From contig JAGXOB010000124.1 in assembly GCA_019894735.1 (NCBI GenBank), positions 1 through 6,740 of the forward strand: DNA of 6,740 nt. The letters run 5' to 3'. Position numbers and translations under genes: made by a program. This document shows positions 1 to 6,090 of the stretch, one piece after another. The notes beneath the pieces were generated by a model. That model was not told where the DNA came from. It searched no databases and saw only the letters and a program-made list of their open reading frames with translations. The stretch is from Promethearchaeota archaeon. Lineage in GTDB: Archaea > Asgardarchaeota > Lokiarchaeia > Sigynarchaeales > SOKP01. Every line of letters starts with the position of its first letter. Positions within the stretch are counted from its first letter, which is position 1.

Positions 1-782
1 GATTAGTAGTAAGTGAAAGAAGCGTGGATGTAAATCATAGCGACAAAAGAGCTTATACATTACAGGAAAAAAGTCAAAGGGAGCATATTGGTGCTCCAAT
101 TTCAAGTTTACTTCCTAGCATGGGATTAACTACCGTAATTAACAAAAAAGATATCAGTGATCCAGATTTAAAAAGAGCTGTAAAATGGAATACCAGAATT
201 ACTTGGGAAAAGAGGAATTTACTTATCGCTACAACGGAATTAAAAAGAATAAGCAGTAATTTAAACCTTCCAAGTTACATAAAACTTGAAGCAATCAAGT
301 TGTATAAAGAAGCTTTTAAGAAAAAACTACTCAGAGGAAGATCTATTAATTCCATGATAGCTGCTTGTATATATTTAGCGATCAGGGTAAAAAAAATACC
401 ACGTACTTTACAAGAAATCTTAGAAGAATCGTCAGAAAATGAGAAAGATATCAGAAGATGTTATCGCGTTTTGATTAGAGAATTAAATATAAAATCACCC
501 AATACTAATCCTAGCTCTTTGATACCAGCATATATAGCGGACTTAAAATTAAATAACGAAGTAGAGGGAACCGCTACAAAAATAGTAAACGCATTCTCTT
601 CGAATTTTTCAACGAGCGGAAAAGATCCTAAAGGGATTGTAGCCGGAGCTTTATACTTAGCATGTAGAATAAAAGGGTTAGAGTTGACGCAAAAGCATAT
701 TGCTGATGTAGTAGGAGTGACAGAAGTTACTCTACGCTCGAGGTTTAAAGAGCTTTCTACGAAGTTAAAAATTAAAGTTTAA
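1..782 (+). CDS. tfb: Transcription initiation factor B (TFB), 5' end outside the window
   Basis: TFB is the archaeal TFIIB homologue. It binds TBP and the BRE next to the TATA box and recruits RNA polymerase. The reading frame is open to the left edge: before the GTG at position 24 it reads LVVSERS, preceded by a codon ending in GA that fits Gly. This matches the segment just after the zinc ribbon (GLVxxE), so GTG-24 is internal and the gene is cut by the window. About 259 residues are visible, and some 40-50, including the Cys zinc ribbon, are missing. In visible numbering, the B-reader/linker is at about 1-50 (RAYT, then GAPISSLLPSMGLTTVI). Cyclin repeat 1 is at about 70-165 (GRSINSMIAACIYLA) and repeat 2 at about 168-259 (GKDPKGIVAGALYLAC). 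The last repeat ends in a helix-turn-helix at about 228-250 that would read the BRE. The stop is TAA at 780-782. Archaea often carry several TFBs, so whether this is the main one cannot be told. Confidence 0.95.
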   Translation, partial: LVVSERSVDVNHSDKRAYTLQEKSQREHIGAPISSLLPSMGLTTVINKKDISDPDLKRAVKWNTRITWEKRNLLIATTELKRISSNLNLPSYIKLEAIKLYKEAFKKKLLRGRSINSMIAACIYLAIRVKKIPRTLQEILEESSENEKDIRRCYRVLIRELNIKSPNTNPSSLIPAYIADLKLNNEVEGTATKIVNAFSSNFSTSGKDPKGIVAGALYLACRIKGLELTQKHIADVVGVTEVTLRSRFKELSTKLKIKV

Positions 783-785
783 GCA

Positions 786-807
786 TTATTGTATAACTCA
801 ACAATAA
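786..807. terminator. Stem-loop between convergent tfb and membrane-protein genes
   Basis: TTATTGT (786-792) and ACAATAA (801-807) form a perfect 7-bp stem with an 8-base loop, starting three bases after the tfb stop codon. Its place between two convergent genes suggests transcript-end formation or 3'-end protection. It is AT-only apart from one pair, so it is thermodynamically weak. Confidence 0.35.
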
Positions 808-824
808 AAAAAGAAAATAAAAAG
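806..824 (-). terminator. U-rich terminator tract of the membrane-protein gene
   Basis: Read on the minus strand, three runs of T broken only by single other bases (CTTTTTATTTTCTTTTTTT) begin about 16 bases after the stop codon at 841. Archaeal RNA polymerase terminates on U-rich tracts, so this is the likely 3' end of the 841-1320 gene. The 786-807 stem-loop lies just beyond it. Confidence 0.5.
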
Positions 825-840
825 ATTTTATTAGTTTCTA

Positions 841-1320
841 TTATTCCGCTTTCCAATTGTATTTTCTAGGACCAGCCCATATTAACATTATAGCTGGAAG
901 CAATATAAATACAGCAGGCCAAGAGTACCAACCGAAGATTCCATAAATTATGCCCCAAATGAACATCCATGGAATTTTTGTACTGCCTAATTTTAATGTC
1001 CACCCGTATAAAGCTTCCCAATCTTTTTCTCCACACGGTTTTGAAAATTTAGGTCTAATAATAAATAATGATATAATTATTGATATAATCGCACTGATTA
1101 TATTCCAACCTAAAGTCCCTAATGGCATTGCAACAGGGTATGGCGTTAGTGGAAATGCTAAATCCCAAGCAGCTTTAAGGTTTTGCCAAGCTATTATTAC
1201 TGGTATCGTTGCGGCGAGGCTAGCAATAAGCCCTAATATTGCTAACACGAACAATATTATCCACGCCCATTTTCCTAAGCCAGAAACCCATCCGGCGTGT
1301 TTCCATTCAGTTTCTCCCAT
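841..1320 (-). CDS. Trp-rich four-helix membrane protein of unknown function
   Basis: I do not recognise the family. The 159-residue product is strongly hydrophobic, with likely membrane spans near residues 18-45, 68-88, 117-132 and 134-149. A polar, charged loop at about 89-112 contains the single Cys (C96). There is no cleavable signal peptide: the N-terminus (MGETEWKHAGW) is polar and the first span is too long. It has 15 tryptophans in 159 residues, many at predicted membrane interfaces. The start is secure: an in-frame TAG lies three codons upstream, and GAGGT (1329-1333) sits 8 bases before the ATG. The gene converges on tfb and has a U-rich tract after its stop. A 133-codon open frame on the opposite strand (950-1351) is best read as its shadow. 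It could be a small transporter-like or membrane-organising protein, but nothing in the sequence shows a substrate. Confidence 0.8.
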   Translation of the reverse strand: MGETEWKHAGWVSGLGKWAWIILFVLAILGLIASLAATIPVIIAWQNLKAAWDLAFPLTPYPVAMPLGTLGWNIISAIISIIISLFIIRPKFSKPCGEKDWEALYGWTLKLGSTKIPWMFIWGIIYGIFGWYSWPAVFILLPAIMLIWAGPRKYNWKAE

Positions 1321-1328
1321 TTTTTTCT

Positions 1329-1333
1329 ACCTC
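1329..1333 (-). promoter_or_regulatory. Shine-Dalgarno site of the membrane-protein gene
   Basis: On the minus strand GAGGT stands 8 bases before the ATG at 1320 and overlaps the in-frame TAG that fixes the start. It is the only clear Shine-Dalgarno sequence in the window. The pyruvate kinase, 158-residue, AOR and small CxxC genes have none, which points to mixed leadered and leaderless initiation. Confidence 0.65.
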
Positions 1334-1347
1334 ATTATTTCATATTG

Positions 1348-1370
1348 TTAAATATAGTATTTCTAATACT
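1348..1370 (-). promoter_or_regulatory. TATA-like box overlapping a perfect inverted repeat
   Basis: On the minus strand CTATATTTAA (1357 to 1348) resembles an archaeal TATA box. It overlaps the proximal arm of a perfect inverted repeat, AGTATT-3 nt-AATACT (1356-1370), which would cover the BRE position. A regulator bound there could block TFB/TBP. One caution is that a start site about 25 bases downstream would fall at the Shine-Dalgarno sequence, leaving a leader that is too short. A second TATA-like stretch (TTTTAAATG, minus strand, 1416-1424) could be the real box instead. Confidence 0.3.
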
Positions 1371-1480
1371 TCTTGAATTTTAATTGAAAATTATGATTAT
1401 ATTCATATTCCTTACATTTAAAATTGATCATAATATTTTAATAAATTTCGGAGCAATCTTCAAGTGATTTAACAAGTTTT

Positions 1481-1519
1481 AGAAAATAAAAAAGGAAAGT
1501 TAAACAAATTAACAATTTG
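1481..1519 (-). terminator. Hairpin plus U-rich terminator of pyruvate kinase
   Basis: Nine bases after the pyruvate kinase stop, the minus strand has CAAATT-GTT-AATTTG (1519 to 1505), a perfect 6-bp stem with a 3-base loop. A pyrimidine-rich run with CCTTTTTTATTTTCT follows, to about 1481. Hairpin plus T-run looks like an intrinsic terminator. In archaea the U-tract is the more important part. Confidence 0.5.
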
Positions 1520-1527
1520 ACACAAAC

Positions 1528-2991
1528 TTAGGTTTCTGGATTAAGGATTTCTCCAACGTAATAAAGACCAACAAGATTTCCTCTTTTTTGGAACTTTCTT
1601 GATACGAGTAAAATTATAACATGCTCATTTTCGTCGATATGACCTGTTTCGACCCCAAACTTTACTGATTGCTCGATTAAACTCTCAATGTCTAAATTAA
1701 AAAAGTCGATATTCTCGATATAAATGGGTTGTACTCCCCAAATAAGGTTTAACTCTCGCGCTGTTCGTTTTGAGGGTGTCATAGCGATGATCGGCAAGGG
1801 AGGTCTGAATTTAGAGATCATTTGCGCTCCATAACCTTTTCTAGTAAGTACTAAAATTTTACCTCTGAAATTTAATTCTTCCATTTCTCGAGCAAGAGCA
1901 TGTATAGCGTGCCCAAGTGTTTGCGTGTGTGTTAATCTATCTGAATCATAATCGTCAGGAGCTCTTAAAGGGGTGTTTTCACTAGCCGTTGTTGCAATTT
2001 TGTTCATATACTCCACTGCATTTATGGGATATTTTCCTACTGCTGTTTCAGCAGAAAGCATTACCGCATCTGTCCCATCGATGACAGCGTTAAAAATATC
2101 GTTAGCTTCAGCTCTAGTGGGTACAGGCGTGTTAATCATAGACTCTAACATTTGGGTTGCTACTATTACGGGTTTTCCTTCTCGGTTACACTTAAAAATT
2201 AATTCTTTCTGTCTTAATGGAACTTGATCTGGAGAAATTTCAACACCTAAATCCCCTCTCGCAATCATAATTCCGTCAGATACTTCTAATATTTGATCAA
2301 AATTATCGAGTGCTATAGGACGTTCGATCTTAGATATTAGTTTTATTTTGTCATTTCCGTAATTTTCAAGGAGTTTTTTGACTGTGAGAACATCGTCTCC
2401 ACTAGATACAAATGAAATTGCGACAAACTCTGGATTTATGTCTGCTATAAATTCTAGGTCTTTTATATCCTTTTCTGTTGGCACAGATTGATGTATTTCT
2501 CCAGTAGGAATATTTACACCTTTGTTATTACTAATTAATCCTCCCGCAATTACTTCTCCAATCAAATGATCTTTTTCTTTACTCTTTACTTTAATTTTAA
2601 TAATCCCGTCGTTAACAAAAAAAGCATTCCCCTTTTTCATTGACTTTAGAAATCCCACTAACGGAATGGAAAATTGAGTTTGATCCCCACCATCTGGAAT
2701 TTCACTCTCATAAACCTTTACTTCTTGTCCAACGTTTAATATGTAAGCCTCGTCGTTCTTAAATTTACCAACCCTAATTTTAGGGCCTTGGATATCTGCC
2801 ATAATTCCAATTTTATCGTCTACGCTCCTAATTCTTTCAACTAATTCGCCTTTTTCTTTATGAGTTCCGTGAGAAAAATTTAACCTAAAGATATCGACAC
2901 CGGCATCGATTAAACTTTTTATCATCTGTTTTGAACTAGAAGCGGGACCAATCGTGCTTACAATTTTAACGGTATTTTCTCTGAATGACAT
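1528..2991 (-). CDS. pyk: Pyruvate kinase, probably potassium-independent type
   Basis: This enzyme transfers phosphate from phosphoenolpyruvate to ADP, giving pyruvate and ATP, the last step of glycolysis, in the cytoplasm. The 487 residues have the full family layout: N-terminal barrel strand KIVSTIGPASSS (9-20), RLNFSHG (36-42), B domain (about 72-165), and the signature KLISKIERPIAL with catalytic K221 and metal ligand E223. They are followed by MIARGDLGVEI with metal ligand D247, ATQMLESM (278-285) and the DAVMLSAETAVGKYP block (308-322). The C-terminal domain starts near 345. At the positions of rabbit-muscle residues 113, 114, 117 and 120 it has Ile, Gln, Lys71 and Val (DIQGPKIRVG). 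That is the pattern of potassium-independent enzymes; the dependent ones carry Thr, Lys, Glu and Thr. The start is fixed by an in-frame TAA five codons upstream. No Shine-Dalgarno is seen, and the 76-base upstream gap is AT-rich without a convincing TATA box. Co-transcription with the upstream 158-residue gene is possible. Confidence 0.97.
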   Translation of the reverse strand: MSFRENTVKIVSTIGPASSSKQMIKSLIDAGVDIFRLNFSHGTHKEKGELVERIRSVDDKIGIMADIQGPKIRVGKFKNDEAYILNVGQEVKVYESEIPDGGDQTQFSIPLVGFLKSMKKGNAFFVNDGIIKIKVKSKEKDHLIGEVIAGGLISNNKGVNIPTGEIHQSVPTEKDIKDLEFIADINPEFVAISFVSSGDDVLTVKKLLENYGNDKIKLISKIERPIALDNFDQILEVSDGIMIARGDLGVEISPDQVPLRQKELIFKCNREGKPVIVATQMLESMINTPVPTRAEANDIFNAVIDGTDAVMLSAETAVGKYPINAVEYMNKIATTASENTPLRAPDDYDSDRLTHTQTLGHAIHALAREMEELNFRGKILVLTRKGYGAQMISKFRPPLPIIAMTPSKRTARELNLIWGVQPIYIENIDFFNLDIESLIEQSVKFGVETGHIDENEHVIILLVSRKFQKRGNLVGLYYVGEILNPET

Positions 2992-3067
2992 TTTATAACA
3001 AAATTAGGTTTTAATTCAAATTCTAACATAAAATAATTATTATTAATGTTGTGTCTGGTTATAAATA

Positions 3068-3544
3068 TTATACACGTTCAATTAATTTTCTGAGTTTTTC
3101 TATATCTTTTCGATATCTAATTCTAAATTCTTTTAGTAAATTGACTGCTTCTGAAATTTCGTTCTTATTATGTATTTCTTTCAAAGAAAATAAACCAACT
3201 CTGAAGTGTTGAGGGTAAAGTGAAAACTGGATCAGTTTCAATCTATTTTCTTTGCTAAATTCTTTTGCTAAACTAACTTGTAAATCAGAACTTTGCGAAG
3301 CTAATGTTATGGCCAAAAAAAATCTTTCCTTAGGATTTTTGACGTAGTTTTTTGTGGTAATGAAAAGTAAATTATTTAAATCTCCTTTTAACTCGTAGAT
3401 TTTCTTGATCTTTAAGGATTTAGAGATTCCGTTAATCTTTTCTGAAATGGGAGGAAATTTCTTTTTTATTCTTTTAGCGTCTTTTAAAAATTCTTTTTTC
3501 AGATAGCTTTGTATGTTTTCCTTAGTATCATTATCAGAAGTCAT
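3068..3544 (-). CDS. Hypothetical lysine-rich, mostly helical protein
   Basis: I do not recognise a family. The 158 residues are rich in Lys, Glu, Leu and Ile, with no Cys and no Trp. The protein appears almost wholly alpha-helical and soluble, with charged helices near 8-30, 34-55, 70-85, 87-107 and 128-156. There is no signal peptide or membrane span. A central conserved-looking stretch reads NPKERFFLAITLASQSSDLQ (70-89). The start is secure: the initiator is the only Met, and an in-frame TAA lies six codons upstream. It starts 53 bases after the AOR stop and ends 76 bases before pyruvate kinase, on the same strand as both. The absence of a clear U-tract after AOR allows read-through. A palindromic TTTTTAAAAA (3581-3590) could also be a separate TATA-like element about 40 bases from the ATG. 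A helical adaptor or nucleic-acid-associated role would fit the composition, but this is a guess. Confidence 0.75.
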   Translation of the reverse strand: MTSDNDTKENIQSYLKKEFLKDAKRIKKKFPPISEKINGISKSLKIKKIYELKGDLNNLLFITTKNYVKNPKERFFLAITLASQSSDLQVSLAKEFSKENRLKLIQFSLYPQHFRVGLFSLKEIHNKNEISEAVNLLKEFRIRYRKDIEKLRKLIERV

Positions 3545-3597
3545 AGAAGTAAGAATTTTTTATTTTATTTGATTGTTAAGTTTTTAAAAATGAATTT

Positions 3598-5562
3598 TTA
3601 ATACAAATCTTTAATTACAAATTCAAGATCTAGTTTTTCTAGCGTTTCTATTAATGGATATCCATTTTCGGGATTCCAACCCATTTTGATGCAATACTTC
3701 TTATAAAAATCTTTATATTCGATGGTTTTACCTTTTAACGGTCCTTTTTTAGCGGGAGGGGTTCCTACTACTCTGTCAGGCAATTCATTCTGAGCCATTC
3801 TAATCCCCTCTCTTAATGTAAAAGCTTGACGTAATGTTTGGATTCTTAGACCGGTTGTGATATATTCATCAATATCATAGTTCCAGCCTGTTAAAGAATT
3901 TAAAAGATCTATAAATGGATAAGGTCCAAAAGAAGTGGAAAACATGCACATTCCTGCACAATTTAGAATTTGATGAAATCCTGTAGTAATTACTTGCGCT
4001 TCAACCTTTTTGTTTTCGTTTTGCTTTCGCTTTTTTGGAAGACTCAGTTTCTTTTCGAACTTATCGTATGGTCCAATTTCAGCAAAATCGATACTAGCGG
4101 TAGTATGTCTTCCTGGCGTTGGATCAAAGGCATATGAAAAAGCTAAAGAGTTAAAATATCGGGGATCATGCATAGGAATTTCTGATCCTAACGAATGAAT
4201 AGCATAAGGCTCGCTCTCTTTTCCAATTTTCTCAGTTGCGTTTTTTATACCGTCAGCTAACAAATCACCAATACCTTCTCTTAGAATTATTTTTTTGACA
4301 AGGCTCAAAATAGCCTTAAAGTTGCCCCAATTTAGTTCTAGGCCATCTGTATCATCAGTGCTTATAATACCGTCTTCAAAACACTCAATAGCATAAGCAA
4401 CGGTAGCTCCAGTAGATATTGTGTCTATCCCAGCTCGATTACACATGTCGTTGATTTGGAATATTGAAAACAAATCATTGTTAAGCAAAAGAGAACCAAA
4501 CGCACAACAAGTTTCGTATTCGGGAATATGCATTTCTTCAATATCTAATTCAGGAATCTTTAGAATTGCTCCACATTGAACAGGACAACTAAAACATCCG
4601 TATTCTTTTACTTTATATTTGGTAATATTAATTGATGATAATTTGGTTGATTTTTCGTAAGGGAAATCGTACATGCCTATTCCGGACCAATTTTTTATGG
4701 GAGAATCCCCTGTTTCTGCACTTATTGTATTTCCAATACTAGTTCCAAAATTGCGATAAATTGTTCGCATAAGATTTGGTGCATCAATCGATCCAATTTT
4801 AAGTCTACGCATAGATTTTACCATTCCAAACATTTCACCTAAAAACGATCGTTTCATTGAGTTTAAAGGTTTAATCTTGGATGCCTTATTATATTCTTTT
4901 ATCAGATCATAAAATTGCTCGCGATTAAAGATTTCAACTTTCTTATTACCTTTAAGTACTATCGATTTAAGATTTTTTGATCCCATTATCGCTCCTAAAC
5001 CTGAACGGGCAGCTATTCTCCCCCTATCGTTTGCAATTCCAGATATTTTTGATAATTTTTCCCCAGCTTGCCCAATTCCAGCGGTTTTGATCGAGTTACC
5101 ATGCCGTTTTTTAAGAACTATCTCGGTTTCTATAACATCCTTTCCCCAAATATCTGTAGCGTCTAAAAGTTTAATTTCATTATCAATAATGGAAAGATAT
5201 ATTGGTTGCTGAGATTTTCCTATTACCAAAATTCCATCGTAACCACAAGCTTTTATCGCAGGTCCAAAATTTCCGCCACAATTAGCGTCTCCCCATGTTC
5301 CTGTTAGTGGAGACTTACCTACAACCATAAATCTACCAGAAAAAGGAGCGATGGTGCTTGTTAATAAACCTGGAAAAAAACCAATTATCGCTTCTGGACT
5401 CAAGGGTTTTATGTGCTTGGACATTCTTTCATATAATAATCTACAACCTAAACCATATCCACCTATGAATTGACGATAACTTTTTTCAGATAGTTCCTTT
5501 TCTCTTAGGTTTTCTTTCGTTAAGTCAACCCATAATACTTTTCCAAAAAAGCCATAACCCAT
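3598..5562 (-). CDS. aor: Aldehyde ferredoxin oxidoreductase (AOR) family tungstopterin enzyme
   Basis: Members oxidise aldehydes to carboxylic acids with ferredoxin as acceptor, using a tungsten bis-pterin and one 4Fe-4S cluster, in the cytoplasm of anaerobes. The 654-residue protein has the N-terminal AOR domain MGYGFFGKVLWVDLT, the SGRFMVVGKSPLTGTWGDAN pterin-contacting block (75-94, with R77) and RIAARSGLGAIMGSKNLK (182-199). Cluster ligands are C323, C326 and C330 (CFSCPVQC) plus C539. The two pterin-binding motifs are present as NRAGID (375-380) and NCAGMC (534-539). An EYE motif (348-350) and IPMHDPR (462-468) also fit the family. Both motifs begin with Asn where the Pyrococcus furiosus enzyme has Asp. 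A Lys-rich insert lies at about 501-520. The start is fixed by an in-frame TAA two codons upstream. A TATA box is at 5601-5610 and there is no Shine-Dalgarno. No MoaD-like, ferredoxin or tungstate-transport gene is adjacent, so the substrate cannot be assigned; AOR, FOR, GAPOR and uncharacterised WOR subfamilies are all possible. Confidence 0.93.
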   Translation of the reverse strand: MGYGFFGKVLWVDLTKENLREKELSEKSYRQFIGGYGLGCRLLYERMSKHIKPLSPEAIIGFFPGLLTSTIAPFSGRFMVVGKSPLTGTWGDANCGGNFGPAIKACGYDGILVIGKSQQPIYLSIIDNEIKLLDATDIWGKDVIETEIVLKKRHGNSIKTAGIGQAGEKLSKISGIANDRGRIAARSGLGAIMGSKNLKSIVLKGNKKVEIFNREQFYDLIKEYNKASKIKPLNSMKRSFLGEMFGMVKSMRRLKIGSIDAPNLMRTIYRNFGTSIGNTISAETGDSPIKNWSGIGMYDFPYEKSTKLSSINITKYKVKEYGCFSCPVQCGAILKIPELDIEEMHIPEYETCCAFGSLLLNNDLFSIFQINDMCNRAGIDTISTGATVAYAIECFEDGIISTDDTDGLELNWGNFKAILSLVKKIILREGIGDLLADGIKNATEKIGKESEPYAIHSLGSEIPMHDPRYFNSLAFSYAFDPTPGRHTTASIDFAEIGPYDKFEKKLSLPKKRKQNENKKVEAQVITTGFHQILNCAGMCMFSTSFGPYPFIDLLNSLTGWNYDIDEYITTGLRIQTLRQAFTLREGIRMAQNELPDRVVGTPPAKKGPLKGKTIEYKDFYKKYCIKMGWNPENGYPLIETLEKLDLEFVIKDLY

Positions 5563-5600
5563 GGATTACATCAGATTCTCGTTTAACAATTACCTTGGTT

Positions 5601-5610
5601 AAATATATAG
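5601..5610 (-). promoter_or_regulatory. TATA box of the AOR gene
   Basis: Read on the minus strand, CTATATATTT is a close match to the archaeal TATA consensus. It is centred about 43 bases before the AOR start codon. Initiation about 25 bases downstream would give a leader of roughly 15-20 bases, consistent with the lack of a Shine-Dalgarno sequence. Confidence 0.55.
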
Positions 5611-5660
5611 AAGGAAACTCATATTAATATTTTGATTAATTATTCTTTTGAACAAAACTT

Positions 5661-5678
5661 CGAAACATATAAATATGT
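5661..5678 (+). promoter_or_regulatory. Forward BRE/TATA-like promoter with embedded inverted repeat
   Basis: CGAAACATATAAATATGT combines a purine/A-rich BRE-like stretch (CGAAA) with ATATAAATA, a good archaeal TATA box on the plus strand. The last 14 bases form an inverted repeat, ACATAT-AA-ATATGT (5665-5678). It faces away from the AOR promoter about 60 bases to the left. The expected start site, about 25 bases on, falls at the tandem ATGs at 5693-5698. Confidence 0.4.
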
Positions 5679-5842
5679 CAATTATTTATATAATGATGGT
5701 TGCTGTAATTATCAATTATTCCCAATCATGCTATTTTCTTTAACAAGAAAAGCTGATTAAGCGTATATCTTTTATAACTTAGGCGAAACAATTTTCATTG
5801 CGTAGGGTTATTCAATTAATTATAAAAATATTGAGATTTTTT

Positions 5843-6058
5843 ATGTCGACAGTCCCATCTCTTAAAACCGAGAGTATATCGGTAAGTATGTTTTTAGATT
5901 GGTGCAAGTACAAGAATATCTTTTATAATAATATGTATTTAGAAAATTACGACTGGGTAATTAAAATGCCACTCATACCTCAAGGGTCAGAAACTCAGGA
6001 TAATATTAAACTCAAGAAATTTGACCTTACAAAATACACCTATCTACTCTCTTATTGA
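5843..6058 (+). CDS. Doubtful small hypothetical protein
   Basis: A 71-codon frame begins with ATG at 5843, where GAG stands 7 bases upstream (TTGAGATTTTTTATG). The same frame can be opened 15 codons earlier from a TTG at 5798, but that start has no ribosome-site support. The product starts MSTVPSLKTESISVSMFLDW and ends with KYTYLLSY. It has no recognisable domain, signal peptide or membrane span in the ATG version. A TATA-like TTTTATAACTT lies at 5770-5780. It is the only plus-strand candidate between AOR and the small CxxC gene, on which it converges with 32 bases between stop codons. It may be a genuine short gene, a remnant, or chance. Confidence 0.27.
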   Translation: MSTVPSLKTESISVSMFLDWCKYKNIFYNNMYLENYDWVIKMPLIPQGSETQDNIKLKKFDLTKYTYLLSY

Positions 6059-6069
6059 CAAGTTAGTAT

Positions 6070-6085
6070 TAAAGGCTTCGCTTTA
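6070..6085. terminator. Stem-loop between convergent small genes
   Basis: TAAAG (6070-6074) pairs with CTTTA (6081-6085). On the minus strand the stem can extend to TAAAGC with a GAA triloop and one bulged C. It lies 11 bases beyond the 6058 stop and 5 bases beyond the 6091 stop. T-rich sequence follows on the plus strand. It could act as a shared 3'-end element, but it is short. Confidence 0.3.
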
Positions 6086-6090
6086 TTAAG

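Larger units (their letters stand above)
5563..5842. other. Divergent intergenic region upstream of AOR
   Basis: No convincing protein gene lies here. The region holds the AOR promoter (5601-5610, minus) and a forward TATA box (5661-5678). It also has a tiny 16-codon frame (5693-5743, plus) starting with tandem ATG where a leaderless transcript would begin, and a 7-bp stem with a 4-base loop (TTTTCTT/AAGAAAA, 5734-5751) over its stop codon. A second forward TATA-like stretch is TTTTATAACTT (5770-5780). The rest is plain AT-rich sequence. I found no tRNA, riboswitch or repeat array. Confidence 0.4.

Noticed and set aside
950..1351. 133-codon open frame on the plus strand opposite the membrane-protein gene
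   Set aside because: It lies almost wholly antisense to a frame with a clear Shine-Dalgarno, fixed start, coherent membrane spans and terminator. Its own translation shows no coherent domain.
1973..2227. 84-codon plus-strand frame inside pyruvate kinase
   Set aside because: It is antisense to conserved pyruvate kinase catalytic motifs and is a by-product of that coding sequence.
3032..3041. Palindrome AATAATTATT upstream of pyruvate kinase
   Set aside because: A pure A/T palindrome of this length is expected by chance in such AT-rich DNA and has no fixed relation to a TATA box.
4010..4198. 62-codon plus-strand frame inside the AOR gene
   Set aside because: It is antisense to the AOR C-terminal half, with no start signals or recognisable domain.
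5693..5756. Possible C/D-box guide RNA: ATGATGG (5693-5699) and CTGA (5753-5756) at a suitable distance
   Set aside because: The C box is imperfect, no convincing D' and C' pair lies between them, and the flanks do not form a terminal stem.
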